DNA from: Aplectana chamaeleonis
Taxonomy: Eukaryota > Nematoda > Chromadorea > Rhabditida > Cosmocercidae
Assembly: GCA_029168955.1 (NCBI GenBank)
Contig: JAPDOI010000117.1
Coordinates: 744,001-808,000 of the forward strand
Direction of reading: 5' to 3'
DNA length: 64,000 nucleotides
The position numbers were made by a program, and so were the translations under genes. Below the pieces are notes generated by a model, which was given only the letters and a program-made list of their open reading frames with translations, was not told the DNA's origin and made no database searches. The first letter of the stretch is position 1. Each line of letters begins with the position of its first letter. Shown here one piece after another: positions 24,789-36,379 of this stretch.

Positions 24789-25216
24789 AGCACACAGATG
24801 CAAAAATGTAGTGATGATCTCGTCTAAGAAAGTCCTACTGTTTGCCTGCGTTCTCGACCCGGCGTAAGCAGCCAATTTTCTCACCACGCGTGAACTTCAA
24901 ATTATTCTTGCGAGCCACCTCCTGACCCCCCACACGGTTGGTCACATACCGTAACCCAAAGTCATTCCTACAGCACTAAAACAGGTTATTTGAAATGCAA
25001 CATTGATAAAACTTATACAAGCGATACATAAGAGCTCAACTTGGGCGAAAATTAGGCTAAAACAATTTAAAGTCAGATTCATTGAGGTTGAGCCCACTTG
25101 TAAGGAGTAACAAGAATGACGAGGTGAAGGTGCTTAGCATTTAAGCGAATCGATGTTAGACTCACCCTCAGCAGGACATTTTAAAAACCTGACCACTTCA
25201 TCACTATGATTCGATA
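24789..25216. other. no gene seen; upstream region of the small secreted-protein gene
   Basis: Only short ORFs and no repeat recognised. It may include the promoter of the gene at 25230-25530. Confidence 0.3.
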
Positions 25217-25323
25217 ATGGAGTCTGGCGATGAAAACAAGCGTCAGTTTACACATGAGCAATTTGATGCGCCAGGTGAGGCACTGTTCCTTTCGAAATCG
25301 TGGCGAAATTACTGCATTTTCAG

Positions 25324-25530
25324 ATGGAAATTATTTTCTTTCTCGCTCTTTTTATGACGATATGGCTTTTAACCGGTAACAACGCTGCATCAATATTCAT
25401 ACATCCTCACTACGGTATTCCTCCGCCAGCATTGACCGAACCGTCGATTTATATTCGACCAAAATATGGCTACTACGATCCCGATGATATAGGTGAAAGC
25501 ACTCAACGACCCTATTTCTATGGACGTTGA
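25324..25530 (+). CDS. small secreted protein, 68 residues, possible peptide precursor
   Basis: The ATG at 25324 directly follows ACTGCATTTTCAG, the nematode acceptor consensus, so the start is supported either by trans-splicing or by a cis intron. The first about 22 residues (MEIIFFLALFMTIWLLTGNN) form a clear signal peptide. The mature part is rich in Tyr, Pro and Ile and ends STQRPYFYGR; a terminal Gly-Arg could serve as an amidation signal. A 49-base intron (25275-25323, GTGAGG..TTTTCAG) would join it in frame to an upstream exon, ATG at 25230 to 25274. A second upstream frame from 25217 would also cross this intron but ends at about 25380. Family unknown; the secreted nature is the firmest inference. 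Confidence 0.6.
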   Translation: MEIIFFLALFMTIWLLTGNNAASIFIHPHYGIPPPALTEPSIYIRPKYGYYDPDDIGESTQRPYFYGR

Positions 25531-25639
25531 GTGTAAACTTGCATGAAGTGATAAAGGTTTTCAATATTGCATATTGTTGTTGAAGTAATATGTAGCAATG
25601 GTGATACCTGAGTGGGTAGCGAAGTTCTGAAACGTTCGA

Positions 25640-25995
25640 CGTCTAAGGCGTCGTTCATATTCCCGCCCCGATCGGTGCGGCACAGTGCAGGTCACGCGGT
25701 GAGGCACGATCGATATTAAAAGACCGCACTTCGACGCGCCTCTCGAAGGCGAAAGTATGCACGATGTCTAAGGGGTCGTTTATACTTCCACCTCGGGCGG
25801 CGCGGCACAGTGCAATCCAATGGTATTAATTACGCGGCGCCGCACGATCGATATTGTGAGAATAAACTTCGTCGCCTAAAGTACCTCTAAGAAGCCGAAC
25901 GCAGTCTTGCCGCTGAAAGGGGCAGCAGCATGCAATGGGGGGAAATCGATTCTGCGGCGCAGCACGATCGATTCTCCTCCATTGCCTGCTGCCGC
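25640..25995. repeat. GC-rich palindromic repeats, GATCGATATT family (small cluster)
   Basis: Units contain TTTATACTTCC, GGCGGCGCGGCACAGTGCAAT and GCCGCACGATCGATATT in opposing orientations. The same family forms a larger cluster at 60225-61065. Confidence 0.6.
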
Positions 25996-25999
25996 GCCT

Positions 26000-27424
26000 T
26001 TCAGCGGCGGGACTCTGTTCGGCCCCTGAGGTGGCGCTCAGAGTTTTCGCTGCGTGACGCTATGGCACATGTGTTCACTTTAATGCTTTCATTGTCAGAT
26101 TTGGTTCTCTTTTTCTTCAGCGTTTGTCCCGCTCCAATGCGGGGTCCGCTTTCCTTTAGCACTAGCACCATTGCCTTACGCGTGGCCATGGTGCACGCCG
26201 GTCATTTTCAAATCGGTGTCAAGCGTGCAAAGTCATCGCTGCCATGGCCGTTCTTTGCGTCTTTCTACAAACACGTCAAGTTTGGGCCCAGCTCGCAAAC
26301 GGTGTCACTTTCAGCGCGAAGAACATGCCCATCCCATCGCAATCGAGATTCACGCAGTTTTTTGGTTATTGGAGCGACACCAAAGCGCTAGAGGATGTCG
26401 TCGTTCGTGACGCAGTCCCATGGGTGACACCCATTGTCCAACGTAGCACTTTCTTCTCCATTACACCGAGCCTTCGCTCTGCCTCCTTTGTGGCAGGCCA
26501 GCACTCTGTCGCATACAGCGCAACATTCCGGATCACATTTTGGCAGTTTTTCGACTTCAGACAGTCGGGCATCTTCCTGTCGCATAGCACTCCAGTTGCT
26601 GACCTCCACTTCAACCACGTAGCACTGACCCGAGTGTTTACTTCGCTATCTAGACAGCAGTCAGGTGTCATGGTCGACCCAAGGTACTTGAAGAAGTTTG
26701 CGGAGAGCTCAATACCATCAATCTTAATAAATTCACGCTCACTTCTAGTTACAGTCGGATACCCATTCTTCCTAACGTTGAGACGCAGATCCAAGTCGAG
26801 CCAATCGGTCACTTGAGTCTAGCACCTGTCGCTCAAGATTCAATTTATCTTGAGACTCAAGCATCACGTCATTGGTCTCCAGGTGCGACTCTCCATAAAC
26901 CTCGGCATAGTGAATCCGCAGTAATTGTGTAGTTGAACTTTCCACCACCGCTCTATCGTGCTGATTCATCTAGCGAGTTTCCTGCCAAGGTGCGGTAATT
27001 CCTTAATTTCTCTGTTTTTGAATACGTTTTGAAAAAAAATCTCTTTCGAATTTCAGTAGGGTTTAGCCGACATTTGGCCGGGTAATCACATTTCTGATTT
27101 GCTCCTTCCAGGCTATGAAGAAGGCGATTCTGCCGAAACGTGCGTAAGCCAATAAACTGTATATCAACCTCGTGGTCCAGTTCAACTACACAATTACTAC
27201 GGCATCACGTCATTCTCATGCAAAAGCGTTGAAGGTGCTGGTCTTTGCAGGTCACTCGTGATAGTGTCCATTACGATCACAAATAAAAAGGGGAGACAGG
27301 AAAGATTCTTGGTGCACGTCAACTGAGATAGGAAATTCGGCCTAAGCTCCAGCAGCAGCTTGAACTCGACTTTTTGGATCAGTGTAGAGAAACTTGCCTC
27401 AATCTATGAGCTCCTCTAGAACAC
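26000..27424 (-). pseudogene. RTE-like LINE reverse transcriptase relic, interrupted
   Basis: On the minus strand 27424-27205 reads a degraded palm domain (FLYTDP..; FPISVDVHQESFLSPLFIC, motif B). It resumes at about 26874 with NDVMLESQ (motif C, degraded FADDVMLAS). The thumb region follows: EFIKIDGIELSANFFKYLGSTM, EVNTRVSATWLKWRSATGVLCDR, ALYATECWPATKEAERRLGVME, LRWTMGVTH. It decays toward 26000. About 330 bases separate the two parts, and both junctions carry GCATCACGTCATT, which may be a target duplication of an insertion. Frameshifts and stops make it inactive. These motifs are typical of the RTE group common in animal genomes. Confidence 0.75.
26875..27214. repeat. about 340-bp insertion inside the RTE relic
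   Basis: Bounded by copies of GCATCACGTCATT (26862-26874 and 27204-27216). It carries GTAATTGTGTAGTTGAACT near one side (26920-26938) and the inverse AGTTCAACTACACAATTAC near the other (27180-27198). Class uncertain. Confidence 0.45.
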
Positions 27425-27436
27425 CACGCCGCCTTA

Positions 27437-27865
27437 GGCGCTATTCAAACTGCTCAACGCCAGCGCGGCACGCGCGTGCCGCTCTGGCGTGGCGTTAGAG
27501 TATGAATACTTTTCAAACGCGTGAAGTGCGTGCCGCGCTTGCGGAGACTATGAATACTCCAACGGCGACGCTTAGGCGTAACGAAAAAAAAGCGGGCCTA
27601 ATTTTTCCAAACAACCAAATTCTGTAAATGCTTGCACCGCCACGAGAGCAGAGGAGAGCAATGGGATTAATTAAAAAGAAATGAAATGAAATTGATGACG
27701 ATTTAGTGGTGAAAATGGTTAAAAGCCATTACTGCCATCGCCGCCATGGCGGAACGGGCGTCACGCGCGTGCCGCGCGGGCGAGGCGTTAAGCCATTCAT
27801 ACTCAAACGCCACGCCAGCGCGGCACGCGCGTACCGCGCTGGCTTTGAGTAGTATGAATAGCGCC
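27437..27865. mobile_element. Harbinger-type MITE, TSD TTA
   Basis: Ends GGCGCTATTCAAACTG and AGTATGAATAGCGCC are inverted and flanked by TTA (27434-27436 and 27866-27868). Internal arms carry GGCACGCGCGTGCCGC palindromes. It sits at the 5' edge of the RTE relic. Confidence 0.7.
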
Positions 27866-28496
27866 TTAATGTATCGTTTCGGTTCTCGATTTAGTCTGAC
27901 GCGTGGACGAGGCTGTTGGCCGTGCGGTGTTGGCGGCATCACAGGCCGATGGGTTTCGATCGCGCGCGCGGTGATCTACCGCCGCAGTCTCGTCCATTCA
28001 CGAGACTAAAACTATCACGTGAACTCTAAACCACATCTCTCCTCGCAGAACACGATCAAAGGCCTGACCTAAATCGAGAAAAGCAGGAGGGAGCGTTTTC
28101 TGTTTCTCGCGGTGAAAGCCTCCTCTCTGTGCAATCCAATTCTTCCATCTGCGACCTTGACGCTGCCACGTGAAAAAAACTCTGCTACTTTTTAAAAGTT
28201 TAAGCAGTATTGTGGCTCTGGAGTAGGTTCAAAAAATTAGGATTTGGACATGCGAGATTCCGAAATTTTGCAGAAAAGGTCAATTGGCCGCAGAGAGTTT
28301 ACTTACCTGTTGTCTATATCGTTCACACTGTTGAGGTGGACGTGGCGTTACGTCGTATAATCACAAATTATTTAACATCCCTTTTCGCCACCTCGATCGA
28401 TTGTGTAAGCCCTGCTTGTCCTGTTTAGCAGTAAGGCATGTAGAGCAAAGTCGCGCTTTCACAACTATTGAGGCTTTTTTGAGTAAACCAGTGCGT
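27866..28496. other. no gene; one repeat with tRNA-like boxes
   Basis: 27885-28007 (TTTAGTCTGACGCGTGGACG .. CGTCCATTCACGAGACTAAA) recurs inverted at 34677-34800. GGGTTTCGATCGCG inside it weakly recalls a pol III B box. The rest shows nothing recognisable. Confidence 0.4.
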
Positions 28497-29238
28497 GTAC
28501 TGTCGTTGTTTTCGGAGCCGACTTTCGGTCCGCGATTGCGAGCTACGGCTGCTGCATCACGCGACACGATGATAATCACGCAGGGAGAAATGTGAACCGT
28601 CCGGGGCCAAGTGGTCCCAGCACGATTAAAGGCATCGTACGCGCTGAAATCCACTTTCCATTTTTTATGCTCAATCCCTTCCTCGGGCCCCTGTGAGAAC
28701 GTACAACGAGCTTCGCTGCTCAAAAACGTACCATTGTGAGCATAGAGGAAGTGGAAAGTAAGGAATTCCGTCAAAAGGGGCCGGCCCTTCCGTCAGTCAT
28801 TTGGCACTTTCGCAATATTTGAGCAGAACGTCGTGTCGCTAAGTACAGGGCATGCCACTGTACGCTGACGCACCGTCGGACGAAAGTGGCATTATCGACT
28901 GGAAATTTCTCGTCCCACAACGAGCGATTGCTTCCAACGCGAATTGGACGAATTGTAGAACTGTTCCTTGCGCCCTCCGCGTAACTATCCCGAGTCGATG
29001 CCGGCGCGAATTTCAAATGATTTTCAGAAGTTTTTTCAACACGTTTTTTCTTGAAAAGTTAACGTTTTTGAGCGGGCTTTTCGCTACTTTTAGTCACTAT
29101 AGGGGGCTAACAACTCAAAAACGCTTAAAAACGAAACATGGTTTTAAGCGCGTACGATGCCTTTAAGGTCCTGTTGCATGATGCGACAGCCGTTGACCGC
29201 AAATGCGTACGGAAATTTGGCCCCGAGCACGACAGTAT
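28497..29238. repeat. foldback of the 238-442 family, split by a MITE
   Basis: Left arm 28497-28629 starts GTACTGTCGTTGTTTTCGG; right arm 29163-29238 ends CGAGCACGACAGTA. The halves are separated exactly at TTAA by the element 28630-29162. Confidence 0.65.
28630..29162. mobile_element. TTAA MITE, AGGCATCGTACGCGC family
   Basis: Ends AGGCATCGTACGCGCTGAAA and GCGCGTACGATGCCT lie between TTAA at 28626-28629 and 29163-29166. Same family as the insertion in mariner 1. Confidence 0.75.
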
Positions 29239-29509
29239 TGCACTTGAGGAAAAGACAAAAGGCAGCGCGACATTGGAGGCTGGAAGTCTTATAGTTAGGC
29301 CTGGTTTCTCTAGTCATTCACGAGTGGCACTCGACTTCGTTTTGTGCACGATGCCTGGACTACCGGAAGGTGCCAGGGCCCGTAGCAAACCCCCCCCCAC
29401 CACATAAAGATGGCAGCCAACCTGAGGTACATCGTGCCCAGATGCCACCAATTGTCGCCAACCCGGAGCGCCCCTTCGTACACGATAATGCTATCTGCGA
29501 AAACCGGTC

Positions 29510-29581
29510 AAATGGCGGATTCGAACCACGCACGATGATCGTATCGACAGCGAGCACAGCAACTGAACCGCGCGCTCATGT
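29510..29581 (-). ncRNA. tRNA-like relic or SINE head
   Basis: On the minus strand a perfect B-box GGTTCGAATCC follows an A-box-like GCGCGGTTCAGTTGC at normal spacing. A full cloverleaf could not be drawn, so a SINE or tRNA pseudogene is likelier than an active tRNA. Confidence 0.4.
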
Positions 29582-30849
29582 TGGAGGTGTCAAAACAGTC
29601 AACAGCAATCTGTTCCATCGAAACCATTCCCTTTAGGTCTGCAGTCCATCCTATTGTGATAAGTTTATTACAAACTATGCACGGATATCTCTGCTTACAC
29701 GTTTTCAGCAGTTGCACAAGAACAAATTTTCGAATTTGTAAAGAAGTTCATACTTTCTGTTTTTCCTCCAAAAGTCCGCAGATTACTTTAGAATTAGTCA
29801 GAGTGATAACTGACGTTGAGAACTATCCCTTTCCCTCCCGTGCAATACTTACCTTCTTCTAAACTAAGCAGACGATGTACCAGTTCAGAAGTATACCTAT
29901 GTATTCTTACAAAACTTATTATTTTTCTTTCGGAAATCATGTTTGTATATGATCAAGCTGCTATTCGCTTAACAAACATCGAACTAAAATGAGTTAAGAA
30001 TAGAAGCAAATCTTAATGTTTTTGAATATTTCATGTTTCCGAATGCATTGCCCTTTTTAGAGGCTGGGAAACCGTTAACAAGTTATCACGAGAATTTTAA
30101 CTACACCCAACAATTTTGATGATAACTCGGCTACCTTTTGAAAACCGTGGTGTAGGCCTGTTTTTGATTGTTCCTAGGGCGAAAAAGTGAAAACAAATCT
30201 AGAATGTTTATAGGTCTCAGACTTCTGAATTTTTCTTTCGAGAAATTATCGTCCAGATTTTTAGTCTGATAGGAGCTCATAATCATTAACCCCTTGTGCT
30301 TTTTTTTTCTTTGAAGAAAATTGATCATCACCTTTAAATCTGCTGCTATGCCTGACTGCTGCTGCCGTTTCCTCCTTTCCTTGCTGTTCACATTTTTTTC
30401 TTCGACTTTTTTCTTAAAAACTGTACGCAATGTGTCTCACGGTATGCTAGTATGTAGGCGAGGTTTTTTTCGGGGGGATGGGGTTATGCAATAAGCATTT
30501 CCGACAGCTTTTGTGCTGAAAAAACGTGTTGAAAAACAGTACCATTTTGATCGGAATGTACAGAGCCAGTTAGAGACATGGGTAAATGAAAAACGATCTC
30601 GAACTTTTCATCGCCAAAAAATTTTCAAAACATCTCTTAACGGCGGCGCAAAATTAGTGAACCATGAAACCATATAAAAAAAATAGTGAACCATGAAAAT
30701 ATCCGCAAAATTGGTCAGCCTTCTGAAAAAGAATACTTTGTCCAATTCAACTTCCAATCATTTTCGTGAATCCGCGAAGGAAACTTAAGGAATGTAAGAC
30801 TCAGTATAGACAGTTCACGTACAGCTTTTTGAAAAAAGAACCACTTTAA
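29582..30849. other. no gene recognised
   Basis: AT-rich with short ORFs only; no TIR pairs noticed. Confidence 0.4.
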
Positions 30850-31309
30850 AGGCAGCATACACGCTCGTAAACGTGGTTGGGATAACAATGTGAATCGAAC
30901 CGTATGGCTTACAACATACTGCCTACGCATTTTGAAGCGTCAAAAACGACCCCCAATGCCGTTACAGGAGTAGCAAGTTTGGCCCCGCCCGTATTTTCAC
31001 GCCCCTGTAATTGTCATTTTCCTCTAAAGCAGGGTTGCTGGGCCATCTTCGCCTTCAGTGACGTGTGTGATTCACTTGTTAGGCAATCTACCAACAGTCC
31101 CAACGGTGAAGATGACCCAGCAGTCTTGCGTTGGAGGAAAGCAGCAAATACAGGGGGCGTGAAAATACAGGGCGGGGCCAACTTCTAACTCTTGTAGCGG
31201 CATTGTGGGTCGTTTTTGAAACTTCAAAATGCGTAGGCGTTGTAATCTGGGCCATACCATTCTATTTCCGTAGTTATCTCAATCACGTTTACGAGCGTGT
31301 ATGCTGCCT
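30850..31309. mobile_element. TTAA MITE, AGGCAGCATACACGC family
   Basis: Ends AGGCAGCATACACGCTCGTAA and TTTACGAGCGTGTATGCTGCCT lie between TTAA at 30846-30849 and 31310-31313. The centre contains GCGTGAAAATACAGGGCGGG and its inverse, so much of the element is foldback. Confidence 0.75.
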
Positions 31310-32037
31310 TTAAAGGCTCAGAAACAGCAAAATCTATGAGAAACCAGGGGGAAATCAGCGTCTGCAAAAAATCAACAGCTGATGAAGAGCGATTGATTTT
31401 GCCTTCTTGGAAGACGGCTAACAGCACTGTGGCAATGATCGCCACTCATTGAAGTGTTTTCCGTTGTTAAAGGCTTGTTAATGATTTTTCCTCCAAGATT
31501 TATCACGTGTTAGGGGAGGTTATCATCCCAATGCCCTAATCACAGACATTGAGGGGGGGGGGGAATTTTCGCATATTCAGTGCAAAACTCAGAATTTCAC
31601 TTAAACCTCAACGGAGATGATCAAAAGTAGCCAGAAAAGGTCAAAGGATCGTGTTCTCTTCCCCGCGCCGCCACCACCTCGGTCATGCACGACCCATGAC
31701 TTGGCTCCCTCCCTACGTGCCTCTGCAATACGCGCGCTATTTCCACTTTCCACTCGCAGCTCGTGGCTCCCCTTTAGACCTCAGGGCTGCGTGCCGAGGT
31801 GGGTGACATTCGACTGCGAGCGAAGTCACCACCTCAGCATGCACACGTGCATTACGATAGGGCGACCACCACCTATTCCAATGGCGATGTGAGCCGCCAC
31901 CTCACGCCGGGGAGGCAGCTATGAGCTCCGACCTTTCGGTGGGTTTGCTACGGGCCCAGATGACCACGGACGGAGCGACTTGCGAGGTATCTGTCGATAA
32001 AAACGTTATGGACAGATACAGCCTGATAGTACGCCAC
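31310..32037. other. no gene recognised
   Basis: Contains a short G run (about 31552-31562) and Pro/Ser-rich open frames without support. Confidence 0.35.
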
Positions 32038-32040
32038 TTA

Positions 32041-33090
32041 CTAGGGAACTACTATAGGTCATACTAGCCATTACAAATGAAATGTACTTTACTAGATTCA
32101 CTTTCGGACGAAAAGTCCGAATATGCCCATCGCAGCTGCCTAGAATCACTCTGAAAAAGTTACAGGCGCTTTTTCTCCGATTTTCGTACCTACTGTACCC
32201 TCCAAAAGGCGCATTACTTTTATGAAAATCCAGAAACGGACCTCATATTCGCGTTCAGTGCCCAAATTAACCTCCTAAGGCAGAATTTGGGTGAAAGAAC
32301 ATGCTCGAACCTTCAGCAGACTGACAGCGTTTTGGACTCAATTATATCAGCTACGGGGTGCACAAGGCTTTGAAGAAAAATATTCTAAATGTGACTTAAA
32401 ACTCGCCCTGTGGGGTTATTTGGAGTGCTGAGCGCGAATCTGAAGTTTATTTGTCGTTTTTCCGAAGTTCTCGACTAAATTCGTTCAAAGCTTCTCATTG
32501 GCAGAAAAATTTTACGGCAAAATCGACTTTTGGCGATTTCCAGAATGTGGCGACAGTTGTGGCTCAAATCGCTACTCAGGGGGTTATTTGGAGTGCTCAA
32601 CACAAATCTGATGTCAGTTTATCAATTTTTGACAGCCTACGGTGGATTACGGTAGACATACGGTAGTTTGTTCAAAGCCCCAGATTCGTCTCAAAGTTCC
32701 TATGTGGGGGCTATTCGGGGTGCTGAATACGAATTCGATGTCCGTTTGTCGATTTTCGAATTTCAGAGCTAGGTTTCGTCCCCTAAATGGCATGTTACCT
32801 ACCGTAACCTACAGCAAACCTCAAAATTTCGACAAGCGAACCCCAGATTCGTGTTTAGCGCCCTAGGTGCCCCCCCCCCCACATACATGATTTCAGCAGA
32901 ACCCGGAAAAATTTTTAATACGCCCCAAAAATTCCATGGCCTCGCCGCGAAGCTTTAAAAACGTTCATAGCTTCTTTCAGAGTCAGTCTAGGCAGCTGCG
33001 ATGGGCATATTCGGACTTTATGTCCGAAAATGGTTCTAGAAAAGTACATTTCATTTGGAATGATTACTATGACCTGCAGTACTTTCCTTG
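32041..33090. mobile_element. Harbinger-type foldback H1, TSD TTA
   Basis: Ends CTAGGGAACTACTATAGG and CTGCAGTACTTTCCTTG are flanked by TTA (32038-32040 and 33091-33093). Long inverted arms carry GTCCGAATATGCCCATCGCA and AGCTGCCTAGA. The interior repeats GTAGATTACGGT and CGAATTCGATGTCCGTTTG motifs, shared with H2-H4. Confidence 0.75.
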
Positions 33091-33093
33091 TTA

Positions 33094-34944
33094 GAAATTT
33101 TGATATTTGTGTGTACAGTGGAGCTGCGCTTAGCTGCGAAATCAACTTTATTTGCTGTTGAGGCTTGGATAAATGATTGTTCCTAATATTATTTTGCACC
33201 GCATGAGAGCTGCGTTCGTTTCTTCAGAAAAAAATCAGTGGTTTCCTAGGAATGAGCTGAACCTCCCATAACCTTCCTTGGATATCTTTTCAACACTCCT
33301 CAATCAATTGATCATATTCTTGTCAGGCGAATTTCAAGCCCTGCACACTTGGATGACAAAAATGAGATGGACCTGCAACATTGCCCTGCACTGCATATTG
33401 TGAAGGCAACTTTATAGTGAAATACGGTTAACATGGGGAAAATGCAAAAACTACACTGACTCTGTCAAACCTCGTAAAACAGTGAAATGGTCCTAGACAA
33501 GGAAATACAATTGCGGAAGAGTACAGAAAACGTATCCTATGTTTCCGAGTGAAATTTGTTTACGTTCATCGCATGCGTCTGCACGCGTGCGCTTCTTCTG
33601 TCGTGTAACAGTCGCCTTGATGTGTTGGAATGATAAAGACTGACCCGCCCCTTACGGGGCAGGCCAGAGATACATAGTCGTCTGGGCCGGGGCGCTCGCT
33701 GCTGGTTCGTCAGGCGTGGTCGTGGAGCCATGGTGTTGTAGTATGCCCCTTATCATGTAATGTCGTATATTCATCATAAACCTTGTAAGCAGGTTTCGGT
33801 TTCAAAAAAAATAGAACTCTCGTAAGTGCATCGAGCTAAGGTAGGCCACCTTTAAACTCGATATGTCTCCTTTTCCCCACACTTTCTACCTGTCTCTACA
33901 CTGGCTCCGCACAAGCGCGCGAAGGAATAGAGCACCTTTAACTCAGAACCAGAGGATACACGAAGTCACAAGAAAAATAAAACATTTTGACACATGACTG
34001 TAGATCTTCGAATACGTCCGTGAATTAGTAAATCGAAAAACTGACACCGATTCAGAGAAAACATCACTTCGTCGTGTGGCTTTAGCGCGAGGTCGTGGTA
34101 GGTCTTTTGAACCCGCGCCTCCGTAACTGTTGTACAAAACCGTATACAGTAAAGAATTATCGTGTTTCACAATCAAAAGGAACTTCAAGTCGTTTACTTG
34201 GTTTCGTCATGTCGTCGCTGAGTGACAGGATCTAAAGTACAGACTCCTTTGGCAAGACTAAGGTGAAACACTGACTCATCCTCCCATGATTTAATAACCT
34301 GAAACAAAGGTATTTCAACGGTGGGAGAAGTTTACCCCTAAGGATAACTACGAGACATTGGTTGGAATAACCTGCCATCATGCCGTGCATACCTACTACC
34401 GCGGTGCACAAAATGTGACATATCGTGGCAGGTGGTTTAAACCAGTGCGAACATCGAGTTATAATGTCTGAATAGACGACCCACATCGTCAGATAACTCG
34501 ACTTGAATCCCTCTTGGACCCGGGGCGCAAAACCGTTGCACAGCTGACAAGTCAACCAGTTTCTTCTTGTTCAATAGCGATACGAATTCCACCTGAACTA
34601 CATCCAACAGTATGAACCATAAAAAAATTATAAACTCAGGTTCTCAATGAATAGCTAGAGTTCGCGTAATAATTTTAGTCTGATGAATGGACGGGGCTGC
34701 GACGGTAGATTACCCCTCGCGAATCGAAACCCATCCTCCAGTGAGGCCACCGACAGCGCACGGGCAGCCGCCTGGTCCACGCGTCAGACTAAATCGAAAA
34801 CGGAAACATACCTACCGCTCTCAAATCGTCTACTCACACATACTCGTTGTTGTGTTCCGCCAGGGCACCATTGTTTTTGTTTGTCTTGGGGCAAATTAAA
34901 CGTGTTCCGAAAGGAATGGGGGCATTTCGGACCAAATCAGTAGC
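33094..34944. other. no gene recognised
   Basis: A GC-rich hairpin CCCGCCCCTTACGGGGC lies near 33647-33663. 34677-34800 is an inverted copy of the 27885-28007 repeat. The rest is unassigned. Confidence 0.35.
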
Positions 34945-34948
34945 TTAA

Positions 34949-35432
34949 AGGCACAGTATACCCTCAGATATGAATTTTGAGATTTTCATGTAATTGTGTA
35001 GAAGACCCCTCCTGTATAACACGTGCCAAGTGCAAGATCTCAATTCCTCCAAATAAGCGAGATACAAGCGACCGCCAAAGCCCCGACCCCCTTCGCTCAC
35101 CACCACAGGCCCGACCCCCTAACAGATTTTCGAACTCGATAGCGGCTCGGTGGATGGAGGAATTCAAACAAGTCGTTGTTCTTCAGTTCATTGCTGGACT
35201 GTCTCCTTATCCTGACTCGCTCTCGCGCAACGATTGCGAATGAAGAGAAAAACAGGCCTTAGACAACTCGTCCACCAATTTTTCACCCTCAAAATCTAGG
35301 CATCTTCGAAGAGCCATAACTCTGTTCATAGGGGGTCCTAGATGATTTCAGAGATACCACTAAGATCAACTTGTGACTCTCTCCAAGATCAGTATAGAAA
35401 CTGAAAAATAATTTCCTAGGTGTACTGTGCCT
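34949..35432. mobile_element. TTAA MITE, AGGCACAGTAYACC family (copy 2)
   Basis: Ends AGGCACAGTATACCCTCAG and TAGGTGTACTGTGCCT lie between TTAA at 34945-34948 and 35433-35436. Strong match throughout to 12804-13287. Confidence 0.8.
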
Positions 35433-35727
35433 TTAAGCAGCTGCCTTTGAGTAATGTCTCTTAAACGACAGACGTTTCGGGGCCGCATATGCTGCCTTTC
35501 AACGACAGCGGACTGGCGAAACACAACTGCGAGTGTGTGGGTTAATGGCGTGGCGTTTTTCCCAGCGTCGAGTAATAATAAAAGATGTGCTACGATGATA
35601 GGGAATAAGGATCAGCCAGTAAGCTGTTTAGCAGCCCCCTATCCAGTGTGGCGGTGCAACTCACCCTTACCAACTGTGCGGAGGTCTAACTCGGCGTCAG
35701 CGGCTGCGGAAAACAATCACAGGGACC

Positions 35728-36040
35728 ACCAAAAGCCCGACCCCCTTCGCTCACCACCACAGGCCCGACCCCCTAACAGATTTTCGAACTCGATAGCGTC
35801 TCGAAGGATGGAGGAATTCAAACAAGTCGTTGTTCTTCAGTTCATTGCTAGACTGTCTCCTTATCCTGATGCCACATGTGGGTTATTCCGATGGTTCTCA
35901 CCACAGTCTCCGTGTGCGGGACCACCCCCCCCTAGCCGTGGGGACCATCCCCTCAGCTGCCTAAAGTTATTCTCCAGCTTCTTTGTGATTCTTTAAAGGT
36001 GACTTGAAGTCACTATCAGGATAGGCCTCGAAATGCCGAG
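35728..36040. repeat. chimera of a MITE fragment and an R-element fragment
   Basis: 35728-35867 is an internal piece of the AGGCACAG MITE (CCGACCCCCTTCGCTCACCA..). It runs directly into 35868-36040, a minus-strand piece of the R element's hairpin region. Neither part has its own ends. Confidence 0.6.
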
Positions 36041-36379
36041 ATCGTGGAGTTTTCCTAAGGCGAGACAGGCGGTGAAACGGCATAGAAGTGAAGGGCCATA
36101 AATGGTAGAAACACTATAGGGCACTTTCTCGTGGGCACCTTCTCGTAGATAAGAGAAACGAATCGTAGAAATAGTGATCGTCTGGGCGGCAGTAGAGACG
36201 AAATCATCTGAGTGTAGCTAACAATTACAGGAATATCTAAGAGAAATGCATCACGATGTAAAAGGAGCATGCTTCCAGCGAGACTCATCCGCGAGAAGGT
36301 GCGCGTGCCATGCGCTCCCAGTCCTCTCCCATATCAGAGTGCCTCTTCGGGCGCTTTCGTAGATAGTGGGCTGTCACTA

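Noticed and set aside
26244..26816. 190-codon plus-strand ORF
   Set aside because: Shadow of the minus-strand RTE reverse transcriptase.
33647..33663. CCCGCCCCTTACGGGGC hairpin as a terminator
   Set aside because: No adjacent transcription unit or T run; a eukaryotic context makes this unlikely.
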